From an uncultured Eubacterium sp. (GTDB taxonomy: Bacteria; Bacillota; Clostridia; Lachnospirales; Lachnospiraceae): 52,078 bases of DNA. Made by a program: the position numbers and the translations under genes. A model generated the notes under the pieces. The model was not told where the DNA came from and searched no databases. It saw only the letters and a program-made list of their open reading frames with translations. The DNA lies in the NCBI GenBank assembly GCA_947089855.1, contig CAMUML010000029.1, positions 1 through 52,078 on the forward strand, in the 5' to 3' direction. Positions 44,175-52,078 of this stretch are shown one piece after another. Each line of letters begins with the position of its first letter. Within the stretch, counting starts at the first letter, position 1.

Positions 44175-44237
44175 ATGTGGATGTCAAAAAGGGCTTTTGC
44201 GCGGCATTTTGTAGAAGTGTTTGACGACAAAATTTAA
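44175..44237 (+). CDS. Leader peptide (20 aa) in front of MATE gene
   Basis: ATG after GCGGAGGTGAAAAA. It encodes MWMSKRAFARHFVEVFDDKI. Its 3' part contains TTGTAGAAGT, complementary to ACTTCTACAA (44137-44146) right behind the terminator. Translation of this peptide could therefore alter leader folding, as in antibiotic-induced attenuation. Confidence 0.5.
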   Translation: MWMSKRAFARHFVEVFDDKI

Positions 44238-44279
44238 GCCGGTTGGACTCCAGGCAGTATGGAAAGGAGAAATATCAAC

Positions 44280-45611
44280 ATGGACAATACTTTAGCAAAA
44301 AAATTTTCTTTTCGTTCATTGGTGTTGTTTTCAATACCAAACATTATAACAATGGTTTTCATGTCATTGTACAGCATTGTAGACGGTATCTGCGTATCGC
44401 ATTTTGTAGGGACAGACGGGCTTTCGGCTGTAAACATTGTTTATCCAATGATAAGCATAGAACTTGCGGCCAGTATCATGCTTGCGGCGGGAGGCAGTTC
44501 CCTGATTGCGCGGAAAATGGGCGAGGGCAGAAACCATGAAGCCAAAAGCGACTTCACCATAATTGTTCTTATAAGCCTGTTGCTTGGCGTACTGATTGCA
44601 ATATTATCGCTTACATTTATGCGCCCGCTCTTAGGGCTTCTGGGAGCTGGAAGCGGCAGTCTTTATGAATTATGTTATGAATACTTTTGTATTCTGATTG
44701 CCTTTGCCCCTGCTTTTCTTCTACAGACGATTTTCCAGTATGGGCTAATTGACGCGGGCAAGCCTGCTTTGGGTATGGTGATGATGATTTTAGCGGGTGT
44801 AGGGAATATCGTTTTGGATATTGTGTTCATGGGTTCTCTTAATATGGGGATCCGCGGCGCGGCAATCGCTACTGTAATCGGGTACTGTATTCCTACGTTG
44901 TTCGGCTTTATTTACTTTTCCGTAAGAAAATCCGGCACGTTATATTTTGTAAAACCGCTTTGGAATTTGAAAACGATTGTACAGGCCTGTTCCAACGGCG
45001 CGGCGCAGATGGTGTCAAACCTGTCAACAGCAGTCACTACGTTCCTGTTTAATATTACAGTTCTGCGCCTGATCGGTGAGGACGGTGTAGCCGCTATCTC
45101 TATCCTATTGTATGCACAGTATATCTTTACTGCGGTTTATCTTGGCTATTCGTCGGGGGTTGCGCCGATTTTCAGTTACAATTTCGGAAATGGCGATAAG
45201 GGGCAGTTAAAAGGGCTTCTGAAAAACAGTTTGATTTTTATTATTCTTTGTTCGGCAGTATCTTTTGCAATCTCGATTGTAGGAGCCGACGGTATTACTT
45301 CCATATTCGCCCCCGCTGGAAGTCCTGTTTACGACATTGCAGTAGGGGGATTTACCTATTTTTCCGTAGGTTTTTTGTTTATGGGAATCAACCTTTTTAC
45401 TTCAGCGTTTTTCACCGCTTTGTCCGACGGAAAAACAGCGTCGCTTTTGTCAATGCTTCGGACATTAGTTTTCTTAACGGCGGGTATTCTGCTGCTTCCG
45501 AAGATTGCAGGAGTTACCGGAATCTGGCTTGCCGTACCTTGCGCAGAACTGCTTGCGCTTGTATTATCGGTTGCCTGCCTGTGGAGAAACAAAGCCGCAT
45601 ACGGATTATGA
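44280..45611 (+). CDS. MATE-family efflux protein 1
   Basis: About 443 aa with 12 hydrophobic segments (…SIPNIITMVFMSLYSIVDGICVSHFVGTDGLSAVNI…, …AAGGSSLIARKMGEG…), the common MATE start. ATG 44280 is preceded by GGAAAGGAG. An in-frame ATG at 44259 overlaps that site. Likely expels drugs or toxic metabolites with Na+/H+ exchange. Confidence 0.85.
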   Translation: MDNTLAKKFSFRSLVLFSIPNIITMVFMSLYSIVDGICVSHFVGTDGLSAVNIVYPMISIELAASIMLAAGGSSLIARKMGEGRNHEAKSDFTIIVLISLLLGVLIAILSLTFMRPLLGLLGAGSGSLYELCYEYFCILIAFAPAFLLQTIFQYGLIDAGKPALGMVMMILAGVGNIVLDIVFMGSLNMGIRGAAIATVIGYCIPTLFGFIYFSVRKSGTLYFVKPLWNLKTIVQACSNGAAQMVSNLSTAVTTFLFNITVLRLIGEDGVAAISILLYAQYIFTAVYLGYSSGVAPIFSYNFGNGDKGQLKGLLKNSLIFIILCSAVSFAISIVGADGITSIFAPAGSPVYDIAVGGFTYFSVGFLFMGINLFTSAFFTALSDGKTASLLSMLRTLVFLTAGILLLPKIAGVTGIWLAVPCAELLALVLSVACLWRNKAAYGL

Positions 45612-45624
45612 ATATGTTAGGAAC

Positions 45625-45660
45625 TGCCGGGCAATGCCTAACTTTTAGGTATTGCCGGCA
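45625..45660. repeat. Hairpin after MATE 1
   Basis: TGCCGG-CAATGCCTA pairs with TAGGTATTGCCGGCA. No T run. Possibly mRNA-end protecting. Confidence 0.45.
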
Positions 45661-45780
45661 GCACGTCCCGATTATGCGCTAATAGCAGCATCAAAAAGCA
45701 TTGAATGTGTATTTTATATAATTCTTATGTGATTCTGTACAAATTGTGGCAATTTTGCGGCCTATAAAATCTTAAATGTA

Positions 45781-46050
45781 TTAACGTGCAGATTCCACAT
45801 CGGCTGTTGTAATCAATGCGTCCCGCTGTAAATATTGGATTGCCTTTAAAGCATACTTGTGTGCTTCTTCACTGGAACCGGCAACAGCGTCTTTTACCAC
45901 ACGGATATAATAGTCATTTTGGTGTGCATCGACAGCCGTATAATGGATACATTCCCATTCGGGAGCGTCCATATTGGATTCATTCATATCCACAAAATCC
46001 TCCTGCTGAATGTCAATGACAAGCAATGCGCTTTTTTCTTCAATTTTCAT
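45781..46050 (-). pseudogene. Isochorismatase-family hydrolase with internal deletion
   Basis: The first about 20 residues (SALLVIDIQQEDF) are the isochorismatase N-terminus with the catalytic Asp. The last about 45 (VVKDAVAGSSEEAHKYALKA…) are its C-terminal helix. The middle, with the catalytic Lys and Cys, is missing; 90 aa remain of about 180. ATG 46050 overlaps the MATE 2 stop. Confidence 0.6.
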
Positions 46051-47365
46051 ACATTTTTTCCTTCCTGTATTCATTTTTATATATTACAAATCCAAGCAAC
46101 GCTACAAGAATTTCTGTTGCCGGATATGTAAACCATACACCATCCATTCCCCACAAAAAAGACAGGAGAAATGCTGTCGGAACCACTAGAACAATTCCTC
46201 TCAATACAGATAAAATATGCGCGGGAAAAGCTCTCTCTATTGATGTAAAAAAAGTTGCAAGGATCGTATTATATCCCACAAACGGTGCTGATATAAAATA
46301 CAATTTCAAGCCCGTTACAGCAATCTCTTGAAGCTCTGCATTATGTTCGTTATTAAAAATTGCTGCAATCGGTTGTGCAAAAACAAAAATCAACGCATAC
46401 AAAATACTTGATAATGCTAATGTAGCAAATATGGCATAGCGCAATACCGCTTGAATTTGTTTTCTATTCCCCTGCCCATAAAAGCGGCTGATAAGTGGCT
46501 GCGCTCCTTGTGCAATTCCTGTATAAATTGCAACAACAACAAGAGAAATGTTCGCGATAACACCATAGGCAGCAATGCCAATATTTCCTTCTAAGTTCAA
46601 AATAATGGCGTTAAAAGTAATCATCACAATTCCAGATGAAATTTGTGCAATCAGGGAAGGGAAACCCAGTGATAAATCCCATTGAATGATTTTCATACAA
46701 ATTCCTGTCCTTACAAAATGAAATGAATTTTTACTTTTCGCCCAATGGGGAAGCATCATTATAATACTGATAACCGGCGATATTCCTGTTGCTAAAATAG
46801 CTCCGAAAATTCCCAAATTGAAAGGAAAAATAAATATATAGTCCAGTATTATATTGGAAAAGCTCCCGATAAGCATTGCACACATAGAAAGCTGTGGATT
46901 TGCGTCATTTCTCACAAAGCAAAGCAATACATCATTCAAAATAAAAGCCGGAGAAAAAAGTAACAGCCACCGTAAATAAGTAACCGTCATTTCCAACACC
47001 GTATGGTCTGCACCTAAAGCAAGGGCCAACTGTCTTGAACAGAAAAAACCGGGCAGCATAAATGCGGCTGAAAACAGTACGGCAAGATATATGGTATTTG
47101 TGAACACCCTGTTTACCAGCTCCTGATTTCCCTGGCTTTTACAGACAGAAAATTTTGTCGCTCCGCCCATACCAAGCATTAATCCTGTACCATGAATAAA
47201 ATTATATACTGGAATAGCAAGATTTAATGCTGCCAGTCCGCTTGTTCCTAATCCTTTGGAAACAAAGAATGTGTCTGCTAAAATGTAACATGACACGCCT
47301 AATGTTCCGAAAACACTTAAAATTGTATACCGGGAAAATTCCCGAATACAAGCCGGCTGCTTCAT
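46040..47365 (-). CDS. MATE-family efflux protein 2
   Basis: A 441-aa protein (…SVFGTLGVSCYILADTFFVSKGLGTSGLAALNLAIP…), 12 hydrophobic segments, with AGGAGGG upstream of ATG 47365. Its leader holds a terminator hairpin. It ends overlapping the isochorismatase remnant. Confidence 0.85.
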   Translation of the reverse strand: MKQPACIREFSRYTILSVFGTLGVSCYILADTFFVSKGLGTSGLAALNLAIPVYNFIHGTGLMLGMGGATKFSVCKSQGNQELVNRVFTNTIYLAVLFSAAFMLPGFFCSRQLALALGADHTVLEMTVTYLRWLLLFSPAFILNDVLLCFVRNDANPQLSMCAMLIGSFSNIILDYIFIFPFNLGIFGAILATGISPVISIIMMLPHWAKSKNSFHFVRTGICMKIIQWDLSLGFPSLIAQISSGIVMITFNAIILNLEGNIGIAAYGVIANISLVVVAIYTGIAQGAQPLISRFYGQGNRKQIQAVLRYAIFATLALSSILYALIFVFAQPIAAIFNNEHNAELQEIAVTGLKLYFISAPFVGYNTILATFFTSIERAFPAHILSVLRGIVLVVPTAFLLSFLWGMDGVWFTYPATEILVALLGFVIYKNEYRKEKMYEN

Positions 47366-47385
47366 ACGCTTACCCTCCTAAATAG

Positions 47386-47443
47386 AAAAAAATAACGCCA
47401 GCGCTTTCTATCTTCAATGGCCTAACGATAGAAAGACTGGCGC
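47386..47443 (-). terminator. Terminator hairpin in the leader of MATE 2
   Basis: On the minus strand GCGCCAG-CTTTCTATC pairs with GATAGAAAG-CTGGCG and is followed by seven T with one break, right before the MATE 2 ribosome site. Confidence 0.6.
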
Positions 47444-47486
47444 TTTTCCCCTTTACCCGGCGGCAAAAGGTGCTTTAATCTTTTTT

Positions 47487-47515
47487 AGTTTAGCATAAAA
47501 AGTCATTCAAATCAA
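47487..47515 (-). promoter_or_regulatory. Promoter of MATE 2
   Basis: Minus-strand TTGATT, 17-base spacer, TAAACT, upstream of the leader hairpin. Confidence 0.5.
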
Positions 47516-47585
47516 CTGATTTTATTTAATCCTATTGCTAAAATAAAGGTATAATTACCTACAAACGGTAGCTTAACTGTCAAAA

Positions 47586-48161
47586 CTATAATCGCTCAAT
47601 AAAATGATTTTCAGACTCATTCCAATATTTTTTATATACAAAATCTGTATTTTCGTCAAAGTTGAGCTGATACATTCTGAAAATAACTGGAAAATCTTTT
47701 GGCTGCCATTGTTCTTCATATGAATAGCAATATTTCATACCTACCTTTTTCATAACATTGCCACTTCTTGGATTATTTTTGTCATGCGTCGCTGTAATAT
47801 AGGGCAATCCATCCTTTTTTACTTGTTCTACTACTGCCTTTCCTGCTTCTGTAACAATTCCCCTATGCCAAAATTCCTTACGCAATCCATATCCAAAATC
47901 ATGGTGTTCTTCCATGTCAACTTTCATGTAACCAATTGGAAAATTATCTTCTTTCAAACAGATCGCATAGGCATATGCCTGTGGCTGTGCATATTTTGAA
48001 GCATATCGTTCCTCATAAAATTTCTTTGTTTCTTCCAAATTTTTCACAGGATACCACGGCAGAAACTTATTCACTTCTTCATCTTTCAAAATAAGAAACA
48101 GGGCTTCCATATCCTTCTCCGTAAACCTTCTTAAAATTAGGCGTTCTGTTTCTAATATCAT
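47586..48161 (-). CDS. GNAT acetyltransferase (RimJ/RimL type)
   Basis: About 191 aa. MILETERLILRRFTEKDMEA is the usual RimJ/L start. YGLRKEFWHRGIVTEAGKAV holds the acetyl-CoA pyrophosphate loop (R/Q-G-x-G/A type, relaxed), and NPRSGNVMKKVGM is the last motif. ATG 48161 follows the preceding stop by one base. Confidence 0.83.
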   Translation of the reverse strand: MILETERLILRRFTEKDMEALFLILKDEEVNKFLPWYPVKNLEETKKFYEERYASKYAQPQAYAYAICLKEDNFPIGYMKVDMEEHHDFGYGLRKEFWHRGIVTEAGKAVVEQVKKDGLPYITATHDKNNPRSGNVMKKVGMKYCYSYEEQWQPKDFPVIFRMYQLNFDENTDFVYKKYWNESENHFIERL

Positions 48162-48162
48162 T

Positions 48163-48474
48163 CTAATTACCGTCCTCTCTGATTTTCCAAATGCCATTAC
48201 TGATAAACCGCAGAATTTTTCCGGCCTGCCTGTACTGCTTCGGATACTGTGGTAGCATGTTCCACGCCGTTAATAATGTTGTTTTATCGTTACTATTCAC
48301 AGCCACCTGGACACCCCGCTGTTCAGGTGGCTGCCAAGCTGATTCAGGAGTGAGCAGGCTCCAATTTGCAAGGCAAATTCTTTCCATGAGCCTGCGAATG
48401 TTACTATTTACAGCTTCATAACTTAGAATGTTTGTCAAGAGAAAATTAGCTGTGAATAGTAACGTTTTATCCAT
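48163..48474 (-). CDS. Small ORF interrupted in frame by MITE copy 2
   Basis: Removing the MITE and one GTTTTATC copy restores a 42-aa frame starting MDKTTLLTAWNMLPQYPKQY and ending at TAG just before the GNAT gene. With the element, the frame stays open as 103 aa. Unknown function. Probably translationally coupled to GNAT. Confidence 0.45.
   Translation of the reverse strand: MDKTLLFTANFLLTNILSYEAVNSNIRRLMERICLANWSLLTPESAWQPPEQRGVQVAVNSNDKTTLLTAWNMLPQYPKQYRQAGKILRFISNGIWKIREDGN
48289..48463. mobile_element. MITE copy 2 (175 bp) with 8-bp target duplication
   Basis: Inverted ends GTTACTATTCACAGC and GCTGTGAATAGTAAC, flanked by direct GTTTTATC at 48281-48288 and 48464-48471. Internal hairpin GCCACCTG/CAGGTGGC and an internal GTTACTATTTACAGC copy near 48412. 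Confidence 0.8.
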
Positions 48475-48499
48475 TTAATACATTTTATCCGGATTTACT

Positions 48500-49351
48500 T
48501 TACAGACTATGGAATATCGGCTGCTGCTTCTCATAGGTGCAAAAATATCGAAATCCCAACTCTTTCAGCAAATGCTTTGCCTGCTCAATATATGTTCCTA
48601 ACTGTCCTGCTTTGTGGCTGTCACTGCCAATCGTAATAATCTCGCCCCCTAAATCCCGGTACAGCCTTAATATATTCACAGATGGCATTGGATTTTTCAT
48701 CCCATATCGATGATACGAAGTATTAAGCTCTATTCCCTTTCCATCTACTATCACAGTCTTCAATATTTCTGTAATCATCGGCTCCACTTTTTCAAAAGGA
48801 TATTCTCCCTGCCTGTCATACCGGGCAATCAGATCCATATGCCCCAACACACTGTAATCCTGATATTCTTTTACAACATTCAGCATTTCCTGGAAATACT
48901 TCTCGTTATATTCTCTCTGCGTTTTGCCTCTTTGAAATTCCTGATTCCAAAATTCTTTATCATCCACTTCATGGATAGAGAGGATAATAAAATCAAAAGG
49001 ATATTTCATAAATAACCTTTTGTACCTGTCAATGGTATGGGTCTGCATACCAAATTCCAAACCAATTTTTAAGGAAATCTTGTCACCATATAGGTACCGT
49101 AATTCGTTAAAAGTTTCCATGTATGTTGGATAATGGACATTGGCTAAAGGCATTTCTTCTGGTTCCCCTGGTCCCCCTTTTCGATAGATCATTTCTCCTG
49201 GTTCACCCCAGTCTTTTTTAATCCCATAATCCACATGGTCGGTGAAACAGATTTCATTCATTCCCATAGCTATGGCATCCTGTACCACCTGTTCCATTGG
49301 ATAGTCAGAGTCATCGCTAAATTCCGTATGGATATGATAATCTGCAAACAT
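48500..49351 (-). CDS. PHP-family histidinol-phosphatase-like hydrolase
   Basis: 283 aa. Metal-binding FADYHIHTEFSDDSD, FTDHVDYG and GSDSHKAGQL motifs in the order of HisJ-type PHP phosphatases. ATG 49351 follows AAAGGA. Isolated from his genes, so it may act on another sugar or histidinol phosphate. Confidence 0.82.
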   Translation of the reverse strand: MFADYHIHTEFSDDSDYPMEQVVQDAIAMGMNEICFTDHVDYGIKKDWGEPGEMIYRKGGPGEPEEMPLANVHYPTYMETFNELRYLYGDKISLKIGLEFGMQTHTIDRYKRLFMKYPFDFIILSIHEVDDKEFWNQEFQRGKTQREYNEKYFQEMLNVVKEYQDYSVLGHMDLIARYDRQGEYPFEKVEPMITEILKTVIVDGKGIELNTSYHRYGMKNPMPSVNILRLYRDLGGEIITIGSDSHKAGQLGTYIEQAKHLLKELGFRYFCTYEKQQPIFHSL

Positions 49352-49352
49352 A

Positions 49353-49511
49353 TTATTCAATCCTTTCTGTATCAAATTCCATCCGCTCCAGAATATCCTG
49401 CCATGCTTCCCCGCCTATCTCCCCGCCGCGGGATCGTTTCCGGCTGCCTTCTTCCGTAATCTTCCAGATAACCCTGCACGGATTTCCTGCCAACCTCAAT
49501 ATGTTTTCCAT
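49353..49511 (-). pseudogene. Sugar O-acetyltransferase, C-terminal fragment
   Basis: Minus frame LRLAGNPCRVIWKITEEG is the end of Maa/LacA-type hexapeptide acetyltransferases (AGNPCRVI). It ends two bases before the PHP gene start. Only 52 codons and no repeats remain. Seven G at 49544-49550 lie upstream. The rest of 49376-49597 shows nothing more. Confidence 0.5.
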
Positions 49512-49597
49512 TTGCAACCCTTTCCCTCATCTTCATTGTCTGGCCCCCCCAGTTCTCTTTTCATTATTTTTATGCCTATTATTTCTGTATAAAACTC

Positions 49598-50956
49598 TTA
49601 TTGCACAGTATGGCCTGTGGTAAGGTCTTTCACCCATTTATATTTTTTATAATGCCGGTATACCGCAGGCAGTTTTATGATTTCATCCAGATTCACAATA
49701 AAGTACACGGCGGCCACAGGCAACCGGAAAACAAATGCCGCAAGGAAACCAAGCGGAACCGTAATGCACCACATTGTCACCGTATCGCATAGGAAACCAA
49801 ACCTGGAATCCCCGCCCGCACAAAAGATACCTCCGATCGTAGTTCCATTCACGGACTTTCCAACCATATAGCAGGAACACATGACAAGCATCCATTTCAG
49901 GTAGGTATCCGCCGTATCGCTTAAGCCCGTAACGGCAAGGATCAACGGGCTTAAGAAAAGCAGTACGATCCCCGATGCCACGCCGCATATAACCGACAAT
50001 CTGCACAGTTTTTTCCCATATTCTTTTGCCCTGTCCAAGCTGCCGGCGCCTAACTCGTTGCCAACCATAATCCCGCCGCTGCCAAGTCCAAGGCAGAAAC
50101 AGGCAACAAGGTTTTTCACGATATTGGCAATGGAATTGGCCGCAACCGCATCCGACCCCAGATGCCCCATGATAACCGAATACATGGTAAAGCCCACACC
50201 CCATACAATCTCGTTGCCGAGGACAGGCAGAGAATATTTCCAGAAATCATGGCGCAGCACCCTTTCGTCATGTACCATATAGCACAGCTTCAGCTTAATA
50301 CCGTCTTTCTTTGCAGTTTCAAAAATGCCCCATGCCACTTCTATCATTCTGGCGATCACCGTAGCCAGCGCCGCACCCGCAATGCCCATTTGCGGTAACC
50401 CGAACCACCCAAAAATCAAAACCGCATTCAGTATAATGTTAACCACCACACTTACGGAACTGATTACGCTGGATTTTGCCGCCTTTCCTGTGTTTTTCAA
50501 TATGCAAAGATATACCTGCGAGATACCTGTCAGCAAAAATGACAATGATACAGTCCGCAGATAGGCTGCACCTCCCTCTATTAAAAGCGGCTCATTCGTA
50601 AATATACGCATTAAAGCGCCAGGAATCGCCAGACTCACGAGGAAAAACAAAAAAGAGACAGCCACGGTAATTTTCATAACATAGGCAAAAACCCGCTCAA
50701 CAGACGTCCTGTCGTTCTTGCCCCAATATTGCGCCGCAAACATGGATAGCCCTATGGTCATGGCAAGAAGGAATAAGTTTTCAACAAATGTAACCTGACC
50801 TGCCAGAGATACTGCGGACAGGGCGTCCTGTGTCAGCATACCGAGCATAAGCGCATCCGACGCACTGACCAGAGCCAGCATAAACTGCTGAAAAGCAATG
50901 GGGAATACCAGCGTCAGCAGCTTTTTGGTAAAATCATATGATTGTCTGTCTTTCAT
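49598..50956 (-). CDS. MATE-family efflux protein 3
   Basis: A 452-aa protein (FTKKLLTLVFPIAFQQFMLA…, LSMFAAQYWGKND…), 12 hydrophobic segments. Transcribed away from an AraC-type gene, which may have been its regulator. Confidence 0.85.
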   Translation of the reverse strand: MKDRQSYDFTKKLLTLVFPIAFQQFMLALVSASDALMLGMLTQDALSAVSLAGQVTFVENLFLLAMTIGLSMFAAQYWGKNDRTSVERVFAYVMKITVAVSFLFFLVSLAIPGALMRIFTNEPLLIEGGAAYLRTVSLSFLLTGISQVYLCILKNTGKAAKSSVISSVSVVVNIILNAVLIFGWFGLPQMGIAGAALATVIARMIEVAWGIFETAKKDGIKLKLCYMVHDERVLRHDFWKYSLPVLGNEIVWGVGFTMYSVIMGHLGSDAVAANSIANIVKNLVACFCLGLGSGGIMVGNELGAGSLDRAKEYGKKLCRLSVICGVASGIVLLFLSPLILAVTGLSDTADTYLKWMLVMCSCYMVGKSVNGTTIGGIFCAGGDSRFGFLCDTVTMWCITVPLGFLAAFVFRLPVAAVYFIVNLDEIIKLPAVYRHYKKYKWVKDLTTGHTVQ

Positions 50957-51061
50957 TTTAATATCCGTTCCTTTTTTATTTTACAATATCAGATTTTTGC
51001 ATTAAAATCATTCAATATCTTTTATTTTTATATAACAATTTTCCATTTTGGAGGATGTTTT

Positions 51062-51607
51062 ATGGATAACAATACAAGACACTGTTCGGTATTTAATCCG
51101 GATTTTTCGGAAACAGTCGCATACAATAATCCCCTGTTTCCTGCCTATGTGGTATACGGTTTCCTTTCTTCCTACCCTGACTATTCTTCCGTCAGCCACT
51201 GGCATAAAGATCTGGAATTTATTTTGATCAAAAAGGGGACTATGGCCTATAATGTAAACGGCAGATTGATAGGCTTGGAGGAAGGCAGCGGTATTATCGT
51301 AAACAGCCGCCAGCTCCATTACGGATTTTCCGCAGAACACAACGAGTGCGAATTTATCTGTATCCTGCTTTCTCCGGAATTATTGCTGGAAAACAGCTGG
51401 TTTTATCAGAGCAGCCCTCTGCCATTGGCGGCCCATGAAATTATGGATTGCCCGGTGGTTTTCTTTGTAGACGCACAGATACCGTTTTCCAGGCGGCAAC
51501 ACTTCCCTGACTATGTTACAAACGTCCCGGAAATGCCGTTGCTTGGGCTTTTGTCCATGCAACGGCATTTTGTGGTAGTGATGCTGGTTATCAATTTTTT
51601 TCTATAG
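51062..51607 (+). pseudogene. AraC-type regulator, sensor half only
   Basis: ATG 51062 after GGAGGATGTTTT. The N-terminal cupin reads SHWHKDLEFILIKKGTMAYN … GLEEGSGIIVNSRQLHYGF. After about residue 135 the frame loses family character and ends without either HTH motif, about 100 residues short. Probably a frameshifted and deleted regulator of the divergent MATE gene. Confidence 0.55.
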
Positions 51608-52034
51608 GTATCCAGATTTCGCTGTAATTCATATCTTTCGTGTACATCTCAATATTATAATTACCTGCAAGCTTGTATACCTTACAAGATGGCAGCCACT
51701 CGCTCCATATTTTTGTATTCACATCCTGTAAAGATTTCGGCAATTCTCCATAACAAGGGAATACTGCCCATGTCCCGGCCGGAATTACCCTTGTTTCCAA
51801 TCCCTCAGGGACTTCGCTTTGTGGACAGTAATTATCAGCTATCAAATATTCAAAGCTCTGGCCATCACTGTCCATGCAGATTCCATACATTCCACATACG
51901 ATTTTCCCTTTCCCGCTTTTCATATGTTCCTGCCAGAACTCAGGAATTTTTTGATAAGAGGTTTCCGTATTGAATTTACGGGAAACTCCCATAACTGTGA
52001 ACTGTTCTTTTTCCACAATTTTGTACTCTAACAT
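51591..52034 (-). CDS. GyrI-like effector-binding protein
   Basis: 147 aa. VMGVSRKFNTETSYQKIPEFW, LETRVIPAGTWAVFPCYG and NYNIEMYTKDMNYSEIWIPI match the GyrI-like/AraC effector-binding domain that captures small molecules. ATG 52034 follows GGAGGG. Stand-alone, without its own HTH. Confidence 0.8.
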   Translation of the reverse strand: MLEYKIVEKEQFTVMGVSRKFNTETSYQKIPEFWQEHMKSGKGKIVCGMYGICMDSDGQSFEYLIADNYCPQSEVPEGLETRVIPAGTWAVFPCYGELPKSLQDVNTKIWSEWLPSCKVYKLAGNYNIEMYTKDMNYSEIWIPIEKN

Positions 52035-52078
52035 AGTACCACCCTCCAATGTAAGTTTTATTTTCAGCGGAGCAACAG

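Noticed and set aside
49544-49550. G7 run as an active switch
   Set aside because: It lies outside an intact gene, so switching has nothing to act on. Kept only as a low-interest note.

Overview
The window looks like chromosomal accessory DNA from a gut Clostridium-type Firmicute, most likely a Lachnospiraceae. This is inferred from moderate GC, strong GGAGG ribosome sites, Gram-positive Wzz/EpsG/BCCT-lic type genes, XRE regulators, three MATE pumps and intrinsic terminators. No rRNA, tRNA, CRISPR array or transposase gene was seen.

Layout. (1) 0.2-0.6 kb: a small ORF, a terminator and the 3' end of a broken PIN-toxin gene fused tail-to-tail to capsule genes. (2) 19.7 down to 0.5 kb, minus strand: capsule/exopolysaccharide module A, in the order xre regulator, Wzz-like co-polymerase, three GT4 glycosyltransferases, a UDP-HexNAc dehydrogenase, a Gfo/Idh oxidoreductase, a hexapeptide acyltransferase, Wzy, GT4, methyltransferase, Wzx, a frameshifted methyltransferase-like gene, a frameshifted acyltransferase-3 gene, capE, a DUF6625-type transferase and capF. 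(3) 20.1-24.3 kb, mixed strands: a graveyard of lic-module 3' scars, phage remnants, two small holin-like toxin genes (one with a convergent antisense RNA) and a MITE. (4) 43.3 down to 24.3 kb, minus strand: module B, in the order xre, Wzz-like, a double-GT4 fusion, GT2, EpsG polymerase, GT4, Wzx, LbH acetyltransferase, GT2, pyruvyl transferase, F420-dehydrogenase-like protein, sulfotransferase-like protein, a cytidylyltransferase/choline-kinase fusion, LicC-like protein, BCCT choline transporter and a DUF3298 protein. (5) 43.9-52 kb: MATE pumps behind attenuator-like leaders, GNAT, PHP phosphatase, a truncated AraC, a GyrI-like protein and a second MITE copy.

How they work together. Modules A and B are paralogous at their regulatory heads (xre, wzz and a conserved palindrome-bearing upstream region). 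Each appears to be a Wzx/Wzy-type surface-glycan operon. A builds nucleotide sugars (UDP-ManNAcA/GlcNAcA type and the FucNAc branch). B decorates its glycan with pyruvate, acetyl and probably phosphocholine.

The most striking feature is a set of homopolymeric G tracts (G on the coding strand, 7-12 long, five of them exactly 9) inside glycan-modifying and transport-independent genes of both modules. Genes with G9 are open. Two genes with other lengths (G10, and G7 plus G12) are frameshifted exactly at the tract. This is the signature of slipped-strand phase variation, so the loci look like a contingency system that switches decorations of two capsules on and off. Homopolymer sequencing error is the main alternative.
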